Shown: positions 1 to 6,996, counted from the first letter of the stretch. The stretch: DNA of 10,417 bases from Fidelibacterota bacterium (GCA_018263365.1 JAANXI010000170.1:7194-17610), one strand, 5' to 3'. Numbers and translations are program-made. Notes: a model not told the origin generated them from the letters alone.

Positions 1-5
1 CGGGA

Positions 6-75
6 CGACAAGCTCAGCTCCAGGGGGGGGCTCTGGTGAGAGATGACGCCTAGGAAAGTCACTCTGAGCCTGTCG
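6..75. repeat. REP-like imperfect inverted repeat overlapping the 3' end of trpA
   Basis: The left arm CGACAAGCTCAG (6-17) and right arm CTGAGCCTGTCG (64-75) are inverted copies matching at 11 of 12 positions, separated by 46 bp. The right arm lies inside the last codons of trpA. The spacer holds a run of eight G (23-30) and a smaller CCAG/CTGG inverted pair (20-23 and 33-36). Arms of the type CTTCGACAAGCTCAG are, from memory, a common dispersed palindromic motif in many bacterial genomes, so a REP-type element is likely. No T-run follows on the trpA transcript inside the window, so a classical terminator is not shown. The RNA hairpin could still protect or end the trp mRNA (inference). Confidence 0.55.
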
Positions 76-898
76 AAGAGCGGCTTTCCGGTATTTTTCG
101 CCCTGAAACTTTAATACCCTTTTTATCCAGCAGTCCCTCCTTCAATTCCTCAATAAACTCCCGCGTCGTTGCTACGGGATCGTCGGCACTTTTGATCTTT
201 TTCAACAACGCCGAACCAACAACCACGCCATCCGCAAGGGGCGCCACAGCGGCCACATCCTCTTTCGAGGAAATGCCAAATCCCACAACAAACGGCGTGT
301 CCGTGTTTTCCCGTATTTGCCCAAGATATTCCTTCAATTTTGTATTTGCAGAGATCGTGGATCCCGTCACCCCAAGTATTGACACTGCATACATCAAATC
401 CTCAGCCATAGTGCCAATCCAGCGGATTCTCGGTTCGAATGTATTGGGAGCGACCAGTAATATCGGACTAAGACTATGCGATTTCACTTTTTTATAAATG
501 TCAAAGCCCTCCTCCGGGGGAAGGTCCGGCAAAATTAACCCATCGACCCCGGCGCTCTCAACATCACTGAGGAATTGATCCAGCCCGTAGCGCATAATTG
601 GGTTGATGTATCCCATCAACACCAGCGGTACGGACGATTTCTTTCTGACTGCCTCGACCTGTCTAATGATAGTTTTCACGGTGATGCCGTTGTCCAGCGC
701 AATCTGGCTGGCTTCCTGAATCACCGGTCCGTCGGCCAGTGGATCGGAGAACGGCATGCCGATTTCAACCATATCCGCGCCGGCCTGCTCAGCCGCGAGT
801 ACTAGTTCCACTGTACTGTCCAGGCTTGGAAATCCAGCCGTAATAAACGGCACCAACTTTTTCGTGGGCTCGGCGAACAACTCCGCAATCCGTCTCAT
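59..898 (-). CDS. trpA: Tryptophan synthase alpha chain
   Basis: TrpA cleaves indole-3-glycerol phosphate to indole and glyceraldehyde 3-phosphate, and passes indole to TrpB through the alpha2-beta2 complex in the cytoplasm. The TIM-barrel motifs are clear. PFITAGFPS lies near residue 17. The MVEIGMPFSDPLADGP block at 43-58 carries the catalytic pair Glu45 and Asp56, with the same spacing as Glu49/Asp60 of E. coli. A late phosphate-binding GVVVGSALLKKI segment is also present. The ATG overlaps the trpB stop by four bases (ATGA), so the two subunits are probably translationally coupled. At 279 residues it is about ten longer than E. coli TrpA. The extra polar tail ends in RSSTGSE, which is encoded by one arm of a REP-like repeat. 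Family assignment is secure; the tail is unlikely to be functional (inference). Confidence 0.97.
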   Translation of the reverse strand: MRRIAELFAEPTKKLVPFITAGFPSLDSTVELVLAAEQAGADMVEIGMPFSDPLADGPVIQEASQIALDNGITVKTIIRQVEAVRKKSSVPLVLMGYINPIMRYGLDQFLSDVESAGVDGLILPDLPPEEGFDIYKKVKSHSLSPILLVAPNTFEPRIRWIGTMAEDLMYAVSILGVTGSTISANTKLKEYLGQIRENTDTPFVVGFGISSKEDVAAVAPLADGVVVGSALLKKIKSADDPVATTREFIEELKEGLLDKKGIKVSGRKIPESRSSTGSE

Positions 899-2091
899 GA
901 CAGGTCCTTTCCAAGGTAATCGGCGATAGTATTCACATCTTTATCGCCCCTGCCTGACAAATTTACTACGACGTTATCCCATTTTTCCATTGAAGTCTTC
1001 CTTTGTTGTAACACGGCCAAGGCATGCGCTGATTCAAGAGCTGGGATTATGCCCTCCTTCTCCGACAGCCACCGAAAAGCCTGCACAGCCTCATTATCTG
1101 TGGCATCCAGGTACTTCACCCGCCCGGAGGTTTTAAGATAACTGTGTTCCGGCCCAATACCCGGGTAATCGAGCCCCGCGCTGATGGAGTGCGGCAGCTG
1201 CACCTGTCCGTTGTCGTTGTGCAGCAGATATGATGACGCGCCGTGAAAAATTCCCTGGCTACCCAGCGACATGGTTGCTGCGTGTTTTTCGGTATCCAGT
1301 CCAAGTCCTGATGCCTCAACTGCGTACATCTGGACATCATCATCTATGAACGGATAGAAAATGCCAATGGCGTTGCTGCCGCCGCCGACGCACGCAACCA
1401 GTGCATCTGGGAGCCCGCCTGACATCGCCGCAAACTGCTCTTTCGTCTCCTCGCCGATGATCTTCTGAAAATCCCGCACGATCATGGGATACGGATGCGG
1501 CCCTACGACCGAACCGATGAGGTAATACGTGTCCTCCACGTTGGCGACCCAGTCGCGAATCGCCTCGTTGGTGGCGTCTTTGAGGGTTTTGCTTCCTGAA
1601 TTCACGGGACGGACTTCAGCGCCGAGCAGTTCCATACGGAAGACGTTCAGCTGCTGTCGCCGAATATCCTCTTCCCCCATGTACACGATACACTGCAATC
1701 CAAATTTCGCGGCGACCGTGGCGGTGGCGACGCCGTGCTGGCCCGCGCCGGTCTCTGCAATTATGCGGGTTTTCCCCATCTTCCGGGCGAGCAGAATTTG
1801 TCCCAGTGTATTATTGATTTTGTGGGCGCCGGTATGGTTTAGATCTTCCCGCTTCAGAAAGATATTCAATTTCAGATCGTCGCTAAGCCGTGGTGCGTAT
1901 GTCAGCGGCGACGGACGGCCGGTATATTCCCGGTGGAGTTCATCCAGTTCCCCCTGGAATTCCGAGTCATCTTTCAGATGGTAATACACTGACTCAAGTT
2001 CTTCGAGGGCGGGTATTAGCGTCTCCGGTACATATTTGCCGCCGAATTCGCCGTAATGTCCGGCGTCGTCTGGTTGTGAGTATGTCGTCAT
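895..2091 (-). CDS. trpB: Tryptophan synthase beta chain
   Basis: TrpB is the PLP enzyme that condenses indole from TrpA with L-serine to give tryptophan. The 398-residue protein is of normal TrpB1 length. HTGAHKINNTLGQ places the PLP-binding lysine at Lys91. ETGAGQHG supplies the catalytic Glu113, GGGSN (236-240) the phosphate-binding loop, and SGRGDKD (379-385) the serine that contacts the PLP ring nitrogen. The N-terminal YGEFGGKYVPETL is typical. It is the only gene of the operon preceded by a real gap (58 bp after trpF), and the ribosome-binding site is weak (GAGACTG). A five-codon reading frame, ATG at 2103-2105 and TGA overlapping the trpB start, could couple initiation, but this may be chance. 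The catalytic set is complete, so the enzyme should be active. Confidence 0.98.
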   Translation of the reverse strand: MTTYSQPDDAGHYGEFGGKYVPETLIPALEELESVYYHLKDDSEFQGELDELHREYTGRPSPLTYAPRLSDDLKLNIFLKREDLNHTGAHKINNTLGQILLARKMGKTRIIAETGAGQHGVATATVAAKFGLQCIVYMGEEDIRRQQLNVFRMELLGAEVRPVNSGSKTLKDATNEAIRDWVANVEDTYYLIGSVVGPHPYPMIVRDFQKIIGEETKEQFAAMSGGLPDALVACVGGGSNAIGIFYPFIDDDVQMYAVEASGLGLDTEKHAATMSLGSQGIFHGASSYLLHNDNGQVQLPHSISAGLDYPGIGPEHSYLKTSGRVKYLDATDNEAVQAFRWLSEKEGIIPALESAHALAVLQQRKTSMEKWDNVVVNLSGRGDKDVNTIADYLGKDLS

Positions 2092-2149
2092 TGGTTCAGT
2101 CTCATTTTAATGTTTCGAAAAAACACCATCTTTTAATTCCTTTATACTG
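2092..2149 (-). other. trpF-trpB intercistronic spacer
   Basis: This is the only gap in an otherwise overlapping operon. It is AT-rich. A TTGACA hexamer at 2148-2153 straddles the trpF stop, but no convincing -10 box lies 16-18 bases downstream, so an internal promoter is not supported. A five-codon frame (M-R-L-N-Q, 2088-2105) ends at a TGA that overlaps the trpB ATG. No terminator or strong hairpin is seen. Confidence 0.4.
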
Positions 2150-2809
2150 TCAATGCTCCTGTGGGATAACCTGAAAGATGGCATCTTTTGAGTATTGCTC
2201 AATTGTTTCCACTATCGTAAATAATTTACCCATCTTCTCCCTGTTTTTTCTTCCCGGACTTTCCTCCACGCCGCTACTCACATCGAAGGCATCCGGTCGG
2301 ACCGAATCATATGCCATCATAATATTTTCCGAATTGATTCCGCCGGCTAAGATAATAATTGTTTCGGTTTCCAGTGATTTAATAATATCCCAGTTGAAGG
2401 TCTTTCCGGTGCCGCCTTGCGCGCCCTTCACATACGCATCGAACAGCAAAGCATACACGTTGTATCCCCCTAGGACTTTTTCATCGAAACTTTCACCGAT
2501 GCGAAATGATTTGATCACCGGCCTGTTCATCTGCGCACAGTATTCCGGCGATTCATCGCCATGAAGCTGGACAAAGTCCAGTCCGACCAGCTCAGCAATC
2601 CGGTTTACTGTTTCTGCGGCTTCATCGACAAATACGCCGACGGTAGCAACCGTGTCAGAGACTGCGTCACTGATATGATTTGCCTTTTCCGGATCGATGT
2701 ACCGCGGACTCGCCTCGTGGAAGATGAACCCGATGGCGCTGGCTCCGGCATCGATAGCCTTACGGGCATCTTCGGTTTGCGTAATTCCGCAGATCTTCAC
2801 CGGCATCAT
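2150..2809 (-). CDS. trpF: Phosphoribosylanthranilate isomerase
   Basis: TrpF carries out the Amadori rearrangement of N-(5'-phosphoribosyl)anthranilate to CdRP, the step between TrpD and TrpC. The VKICGIT start motif gives the general-base Cys7, and LLFDAY gives the general-acid Asp124. The phosphate-binding elements GGTGKTFNW (132-140) and LAGGIN (154-159) and the C-terminal DVSSGVEESPGRKN signature follow in the normal order. At 219 residues it is of usual size, with a short extra tail after IVETIEQY. The start at 2809 overlaps the trpC stop by four bases. A second ATG follows at once (2804-2806), and either fits the GAGGTG ribosome-binding site. TrpF is a separate gene here, not fused to TrpC as in E. 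coli. Confidence 0.96.
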   Translation of the reverse strand: MMPVKICGITQTEDARKAIDAGASAIGFIFHEASPRYIDPEKANHISDAVSDTVATVGVFVDEAAETVNRIAELVGLDFVQLHGDESPEYCAQMNRPVIKSFRIGESFDEKVLGGYNVYALLFDAYVKGAQGGTGKTFNWDIIKSLETETIIILAGGINSENIMMAYDSVRPDAFDVSSGVEESPGRKNREKMGKLFTIVETIEQYSKDAIFQVIPQEH

Positions 2810-3594
2810 AGCGACACCTCCTGACGGACCTCTGCGAGATAATTCCCTAGCGTTTCTCCGGGATTTTCAGTAGACATAAACGCCGTGCCGATAAGCGCCG
2901 CGTCGTATCCCGCATCCATGGCTTGTTTCAGGTGATCAGGCGCTGTAATACCTGACTCTGCCACTGCCAACATAGATTCCGGCAGATCTTTCCGCATCGC
3001 CAGCATCCGATCGAACTCGATCTCCATGGTATGGAGGTTGCGGGCATTCACGCCGACGATTTTGGGAAGTACTTCAGCCAGTTTTTCAACGCTTTTACTG
3101 CTATGCGTTTCCACCAAAACGTGCAGTCCCAGTTCATCGGCCAATTGATAGAATTCCGCAAATTGTGATGCTGCTAGTGCATCAAGAATTAATAAGACAG
3201 CATCGGCACCCGCGTGATAGGATTCCCAAATCTGATATTCCGAAATAATAAAATCTTTTCGTAACACCGGTAGGTCGACTGCCTCCCGAATATTTTGCAG
3301 AAATTTCAGCGAGCCACCGAAGTATTTCTCATCTGTCAGGACAGACAATGCCACCGCCCTGTTTTGCTCGTAAGATTTGGCGATCCCCACATGATTAGTA
3401 TCCGCAGAGATTTGTCCCTGCGACGGCGATTTGCGCTTGATTTCCGCAATCACCGACATACCACCTCCGGCCAGCGCCGAGTGGTAATCTCTTATATCGT
3501 CGGAACGTTCTTGCAGCGAATTCAGCGGTACCTTCCTCTTCCGTTCGGCGACTTCTTCACTCTTTATTGCCAATATTTCCTGTAATACGCTCAT
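2806..3594 (-). CDS. trpC: Indole-3-glycerol phosphate synthase
   Basis: TrpC closes the indole ring: CdRP goes to indole-3-glycerol phosphate, CO2 and water. The active-site residues of the family are all visible. They are Glu51 and Lys53 in AEIKRKSPSQG, Lys113 in LRKDFI, Glu162 in VETHS, Asn183 in GVNARNL, and Glu213/Ser214 in AESGI. The 262-residue length is that of a single-domain enzyme with the usual N-terminal helical extension. Its ATG follows the trpD TGA with no gap, and the ribosome-binding site inside trpD is weak (GGCAAG), so it probably depends on ribosomes finishing trpD (inference). Its product feeds TrpA. Confidence 0.97.
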   Translation of the reverse strand: MSVLQEILAIKSEEVAERKRKVPLNSLQERSDDIRDYHSALAGGGMSVIAEIKRKSPSQGQISADTNHVGIAKSYEQNRAVALSVLTDEKYFGGSLKFLQNIREAVDLPVLRKDFIISEYQIWESYHAGADAVLLILDALAASQFAEFYQLADELGLHVLVETHSSKSVEKLAEVLPKIVGVNARNLHTMEIEFDRMLAMRKDLPESMLAVAESGITAPDHLKQAMDAGYDAALIGTAFMSTENPGETLGNYLAEVRQEVSL

Positions 3595-4593
3595 TCAGGC
3601 GCTTGCCAGTTTTGTCAGTACATCCTTTGCGCTGCCGGAATCGATAGATTCCTCAGCTAATTTTACCCCTTCTTCAAACGTATCGACCTTCCCGCCAACT
3701 ATCAGTCCTGCCGCTGCGTTAATAGCGACGATATCGCGCTTAGGGCCCGGTTGCCCATCCAGGATATCCTGAATTATGGCGGCGTTTTCCTTTGCGTTTC
3801 CGCCCAGTAATGCATCCATCTGTACGGCCTCCCAGCCAACACTTTCCGGCCCAACAGTCAGTGCGTTGATCTCACCGCCGTTATTCAGGTGGCTGATCCT
3901 GGTCGGAGCGGTGGTGCTGATTTCGTCCATCCCGTCCTCGGCGTGCATGAGCATGGCGCTCTCGGCGTCCAGTAATTTCAGTACCGAAGCCATTTTATCG
4001 GTTAACTCGCCGTCATAAATGCCAATAATTTGCCGCTTTACCTTGGCGGGGTTACACAGCGGTCCCAGGATATTGAAAACCGTCCGGATCCCCAGGGATT
4101 TCCGGGCCGGCATCACGTGCTTCATTGCCGGGTGGAACACCGGTGCGAACAGGAATCCCAACCCGATTTCATCAATGGTATGAGCGATTTTCCCGGCCGG
4201 CATCGTAATATCGACGCCAAGTTCCGCAAGCACATCCGCCGAACCTGATTTACTGCTGATGGAGCGATTGCCGTGCTTTGCAACGGGCACTCCAGCCCCG
4301 GCAACGACAAACGAAGCTGCCGTAGAGATATTGAACGTCCCAATGCCGTCGCCGCCGGTGCCACACATATCGATGGCATCGGATGCGATATCCACCTGGA
4401 CCATTTTTTCGCGCATCGCTGTTGCAAATCCGGCGATCTCCTGTGCCGTTTCGCCCTTGGCGCTCAGGGTAGACAGAAATGCCCCGATCTGAGCGTCGCT
4501 GAACTGTCCAGACATAATTCCGTACATGGTTTCATAGGCTTCGTCGAACGACAGATCCTCTCCGTCGATAAGCGCGGTAAGTACTGTTTTCAT
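3595..4593 (-). CDS. trpD: Anthranilate phosphoribosyltransferase
   Basis: TrpD transfers the phosphoribosyl group from PRPP to anthranilate. CGTGGDG at 77-83 is the PRPP/pyrophosphate loop, followed by TFNISTAASFVVAGAG. KHGNRS (106-111) with SSKSGSADVLAELG binds anthranilate and phosphate, and the later DEIS motif contributes to metal binding in this family. The 332-residue length matches stand-alone TrpD, so it is not fused to the TrpG glutaminase as in enteric bacteria. The ATG overlaps the trpG stop by one base (TAATG), a typical coupling junction. Nothing odd is seen in the motifs. Confidence 0.97.
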   Translation of the reverse strand: MKTVLTALIDGEDLSFDEAYETMYGIMSGQFSDAQIGAFLSTLSAKGETAQEIAGFATAMREKMVQVDIASDAIDMCGTGGDGIGTFNISTAASFVVAGAGVPVAKHGNRSISSKSGSADVLAELGVDITMPAGKIAHTIDEIGLGFLFAPVFHPAMKHVMPARKSLGIRTVFNILGPLCNPAKVKRQIIGIYDGELTDKMASVLKLLDAESAMLMHAEDGMDEISTTAPTRISHLNNGGEINALTVGPESVGWEAVQMDALLGGNAKENAAIIQDILDGQPGPKRDIVAINAAAGLIVGGKVDTFEEGVKLAEESIDSGSAKDVLTKLASA

Positions 4594-5159
4594 TAGTCAT
4601 CCTCTATAAAGTTGCGGATCAACTGCATTCCGTGTTCGGTAATTATCGATTCCGGGTGAAACTGCATGCCGTAGATGGGATATTCCAAGTGCTCCAACCC
4701 CATAATCAAATCGTTATCAGTGGTTGCGGTAATTCTTAATTCTTTCGGACATGTTGCTTTCTCAACAATTAACGAATGATAACGTGTCGCTTTAAATGGC
4801 GACGGTAACCCGCTGAATATTTTGCTATTATCGTGATTAACCGATGACGTTTTTCCATGGATAATTTCCGGTGCACGGATGACCGATCCGCCGAATGCCT
4901 GGCCGATAGCCTGGTGTCCGAGACAGACGCCCAAAGTCGGTACTTTGGGACCGATCTTCCGTATCACTTCCACAGATACGCCGGCGTTTTCCGGCCGGCC
5001 GGGTCCCGGGGAAATGACAATCTTTTCTACCTTCATATCCCGGATTTCCGCAATGGTGATTTTGTCATTCCGGCGCACTTCCAGGTTTGTATCAATCGTA
5101 CCGATATATTGCGCCAGGTTGTACGTGAACGAATCGTAATTATCGATGAGTAATATCAT
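4593..5159 (-). CDS. trpG: Anthranilate synthase component II (glutamine amidotransferase)
   Basis: TrpG hydrolyses glutamine and channels ammonia to TrpE. It is a class I glutaminase of 188 residues, the usual size for a free-standing domain. ISPGPGRPENAG (49-60) is the oxyanion region. The nucleophile Cys79 is in GVCLGHQAI, and the partners His168 and Glu170 are in MQFHPESI. YHSL near 127-130 is also conserved. The start overlaps the trpE stop by four bases (ATGA), as expected for two subunits needed in equal amounts. Close relatives (PabA) also serve folate synthesis. Position in the trp operon makes anthranilate synthase the main role, but dual use with a PabB elsewhere cannot be excluded. 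Confidence 0.96.
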   Translation of the reverse strand: MILLIDNYDSFTYNLAQYIGTIDTNLEVRRNDKITIAEIRDMKVEKIVISPGPGRPENAGVSVEVIRKIGPKVPTLGVCLGHQAIGQAFGGSVIRAPEIIHGKTSSVNHDNSKIFSGLPSPFKATRYHSLIVEKATCPKELRITATTDNDLIMGLEHLEYPIYGMQFHPESIITEHGMQLIRNFIEDD

Positions 5160-6622
5160 TGCAGTCCCGACTCCGCAAAGTCAATAGCACGCATGATGGC
5201 CATTGCTTTGTTCTTGGTTTCGTCGAACTCCTTCTCCGGCACAGAATCGTACACAATCCCCGCCCCGCTCTGGAAGTACACTACCTGGTCTTTCATCAGC
5301 AGGGTTCTGATGGTGATGCACGTCGTCAGATTCCCGGAGAAATCAAGATACCCGACGGCTCCGGAGTAGATGCCGCGCCGTGTCGGCTCCAATTCATTTA
5401 TGATCTCCATGGCCCGGATTTTCGGCGCGCCGGTGACTGTTCCCGCCGGGAAGCCCGCCATCAGCGCATCGAAGGCATCTTTGCCATCTCTCAACTTACC
5501 TATAACATCGCTGACGATGTGCATCACGTGGCTGTACCGCTCAATCTGCATGAAACTCGTCAGATCGACCGAGCCGTATTCGCAAACCTGTCCAACATCG
5601 TTCCGCGCAAGATCCACCAGCATGAGATGCTCCGCGCGCTCTTTCTCATCTGCAAGCAATTCCACGGCGTAGTTATCGTCTTCTTCGCTCGTATCGCCTC
5701 GGGGACGCGTGCCTGCAATCGGCCGGACCTCCATTTCCCGGTCTTCCACTTTGACGAGAACCTCTGGCGAGGCGCCAATAATGTTAAAGTCGTCTATATC
5801 GAAGAAAAACATGAACGGCGAAGGATTCACGCTCCGCAGTGCGCGGTAAATGGTAAAGGGATCGGCTTCCGTGTTTCGCAGAAACCGCTGACTGAGCACC
5901 AGCTGATAAACATCGCCGGCCTTCACATACTCCTTCGCAGTCCGGACTGCTTCTTCAAAATCATCTCTGGAAAAATTGGAGGTCACTTCCCCGTTACGGC
6001 TCATAACCGGCGGCTCGTATTCGATATCGGTATGGAGATCTTCAAGCACGCTATCAATTGCTGCCAGTGCATCATTATACTGCTGCTTCAACGGTTTTTC
6101 GGGATCAATGGTTACGTTGTGACTGATAATTGTTTCGCGCTTCACATGGTCAAATGCAACGAGAGTATTGAAAAGCAGGAATACCGCATCGGGGACATCG
6201 TCGTCACTGGCGGCGTGCGTCGGGATATCCTCGACCCATTGGATAGTTTCATACCCCAGAAAACCGATCCAGCCGCCGGAAAAGACCGGGATATCCTTGA
6301 TCTTCGGGACGGAATAGTCTTTCGTGTAATTCCGCAAAACTGCTAAATACGGTTTGTCCGTTTTCTCCGGCTCGGCCTGTCCCCTGTAAACGACTGTTTC
6401 ATCGTTGGAATGTGTGAGAATTACCCGAGGATTGCGCCCGATGTATGAATACCGTGAGAGCTGTTTACCTTCCTCCACGGATTCAAGCAATACAGAATAG
6501 TGTGCTCCCTTGGTCAGACGAAGGTACGCGGAAACCGGCGTCAGCAGGTCCGATAGCACCTTTTTGTATACCGGGACCGTATGATAATCTGCAGCAAATT
6601 TTTCGAAGGTTGCAAAGTCCAT
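5156..6622 (-). CDS. trpE: Anthranilate synthase component I
   Basis: TrpE converts chorismate to anthranilate with ammonia from TrpG; it is the first committed step. The 488-residue protein has the N-terminal regulatory domain with LLES at 45-48, the motif that lines the tryptophan feedback site, so inhibition by tryptophan is expected. The chorismate-binding domain shows GASPE (283-287), RPIAGTRPRG (300-309), DEKERAEHLMLVDLARND (325-342), FPAGTVTGAPK (391-401) and the C-terminal QSGAGIVYDS. The ATG at 6622 has a modest GGTGG ribosome-binding site and lies 11 bases after the U-run of the attenuator, so a terminated transcript never reaches it. A three-codon frame (ATG at 6631-6633) overlaps this start as TAATG, probably by chance. 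Confidence 0.98.
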   Translation of the reverse strand: MDFATFEKFAADYHTVPVYKKVLSDLLTPVSAYLRLTKGAHYSVLLESVEEGKQLSRYSYIGRNPRVILTHSNDETVVYRGQAEPEKTDKPYLAVLRNYTKDYSVPKIKDIPVFSGGWIGFLGYETIQWVEDIPTHAASDDDVPDAVFLLFNTLVAFDHVKRETIISHNVTIDPEKPLKQQYNDALAAIDSVLEDLHTDIEYEPPVMSRNGEVTSNFSRDDFEEAVRTAKEYVKAGDVYQLVLSQRFLRNTEADPFTIYRALRSVNPSPFMFFFDIDDFNIIGASPEVLVKVEDREMEVRPIAGTRPRGDTSEEDDNYAVELLADEKERAEHLMLVDLARNDVGQVCEYGSVDLTSFMQIERYSHVMHIVSDVIGKLRDGKDAFDALMAGFPAGTVTGAPKIRAMEIINELEPTRRGIYSGAVGYLDFSGNLTTCITIRTLLMKDQVVYFQSGAGIVYDSVPEKEFDETKNKAMAIMRAIDFAESGLQ

Positions 6623-6633
6623 TATTCCACCAT

Positions 6634-6668
6634 AAAAAAACGCCCCTGCTCACTTCTGAACAGGGGCG
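6634..6668 (-). terminator. Intrinsic terminator of the trp attenuator
   Basis: On the minus strand CGCCCCTG (6661-6668) pairs with CAGGGGCG (6641-6648). The stem extends inward through a G-U pair and TCA/TGA to give 12 base pairs closed by a GAAG loop, and seven T follow at 6634-6640. This is a textbook rho-independent terminator, placed between the leader peptide and trpE. Its 5' arm is also part of the antiterminator pairing, which makes it conditional. Confidence 0.93.
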
Positions 6669-6761
6669 TGTGATTCTCAAGTATCTGAATATCTAATTAT
6701 CAGGTATAGATCACATCCCCGTTATTATAATACCAAAACCAAAAACTGTTTAGGATGTGAT
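6663..6761 (-). promoter_or_regulatory. trp attenuator: protector and antiterminator pairings
   Basis: Three RNA segments compete upstream of the terminator. Segment 1, ATCACATCC (6753-6761), is perfectly complementary over 9 bp to GGATGTGAT of segment 2 (6710-6718). Segment 2, GGGGATGTGAT (6710-6720), can instead pair with segment 3, ATCACACGCCCC (6663-6674), as UGUGAU/AUCACA plus GGGG/CCCC around a small 1x2 internal loop. Segment 3 contains the CGCCCC half of the terminator's 5' arm, so 2:3 pairing prevents termination. The Trp codons (6739-6741 and 6733-6735) lie between segments 1 and 2. A ribosome stalled there would mask segment 1 and free segment 2. A ribosome reaching the stop codon (6700-6702) would cover segment 2 and allow termination. 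The pairings were found by eye; no energies were computed. Confidence 0.88.
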
Positions 6762-6774
6762 ATATCTTCTGCAT
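6700..6774 (-). CDS. trpL: trp operon leader peptide
   Basis: This 24-codon frame begins MQKIYHILNSFWFWYY and contains two tryptophan codons (12 and 14), very unusual for so short a frame. It ends at TGA just before the antiterminator/terminator region. Its role is to sense charged tRNA-Trp: ribosome position on it decides which leader RNA hairpin forms. Codons 5-8 overlap segment 1 and codons 19-22 form segment 2 of the attenuator. There is no Shine-Dalgarno sequence upstream (the preceding bases are CCCCGTT). The ATG lies about 10 bases after the predicted -10 box, so the mRNA may be nearly leaderless. The run of six aromatic codons, Phe-Trp-Phe-Trp-Tyr-Tyr, is notable. The peptide itself is not expected to have a function. 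Confidence 0.9.
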   Translation of the reverse strand: MQKIYHILNSFWFWYYNNGDVIYT

Positions 6775-6783
6775 AACGGGGAA

Positions 6784-6812
6784 AATATAGATGCCTGGAT
6801 TTATCTCTGCAA
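6784..6812 (-). promoter_or_regulatory. Predicted sigma70-type promoter of the trp operon
   Basis: On the minus strand TTGCAG (6807-6812, -35) is followed after exactly 17 bases by TATATT (6784-6789, -10). Transcription would start around 6776-6778, only about 2-4 bases before the trpL ATG. No TrpR-like operator was recognised around it. The match to the E. coli consensus is 4 of 6 in the -35 box and 5 of 6 in the -10 box. Confidence 0.65.
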
Positions 6813-6846
6813 GCAGTTTTTTGTGTTGCTCATGAATTTCAGTGCG

Positions 6847-6996
6847 CTACTGCGACACCGATTTCAAAATCCATGGCGTCGTATCGTGTCCCCCGGAGTA
6901 TTTCAAGTCCCCGGAAAAATGCTTCTTTGGCTCGGCAGAATCGGAATAAGCAATCCAGCCATTATCGCCATGATTGCAGAGTTTGTTAGCCTGCAT
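6847..6996 (-). other. Protein-like 49-residue frame, likely remnant or repeat-borne
   Basis: A minus-strand frame runs from an ATG at 6996 to a TAG at 6847. Its composition looks protein-like, with segments such as NGWIAYSDSAEPKKHF and LKYSGGHDTTPWIL. There is no Shine-Dalgarno sequence, and the ATG sits inside the 15-bp inverted repeat. The opposite strand is also open here, with a frame ending ISNPAIIAMIAEFVSLHYS. Both strings feel familiar as short uncharacterised frames seen in unrelated genomes, which would fit a dispersed repeat, but I cannot confirm that. No function is proposed. Confidence 0.25.

Noticed and set aside
2148..2153. TTGACA hexamer at the trpF stop as an internal promoter for trpB-trpA
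   Set aside because: No acceptable -10 box lies 16-18 bases downstream; the hexamer alone is weak evidence.
5159..6346. 395-codon open frame on the plus strand antisense to trpE, and similar long antisense frames over trpA, trpB, trpD and queA
   Set aside because: The opposite strand encodes complete, well-conserved enzymes. These frames have no recognisable motifs and mirror the coding bias of the real genes.
6622..6633. Three-codon frame M-V-E overlapping the trpE start
   Set aside because: TAATG overlap of such a short frame is easily produced by chance and it has no ribosome-binding site of its own.
6622..6780. T-box riboswitch or TRAP-binding region instead of a leader-peptide attenuator
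   Set aside because: No repeated GAG/TAG triplets for TRAP and no T-box consensus were seen, while a leader peptide with Trp codons and matching RNA segments is present.
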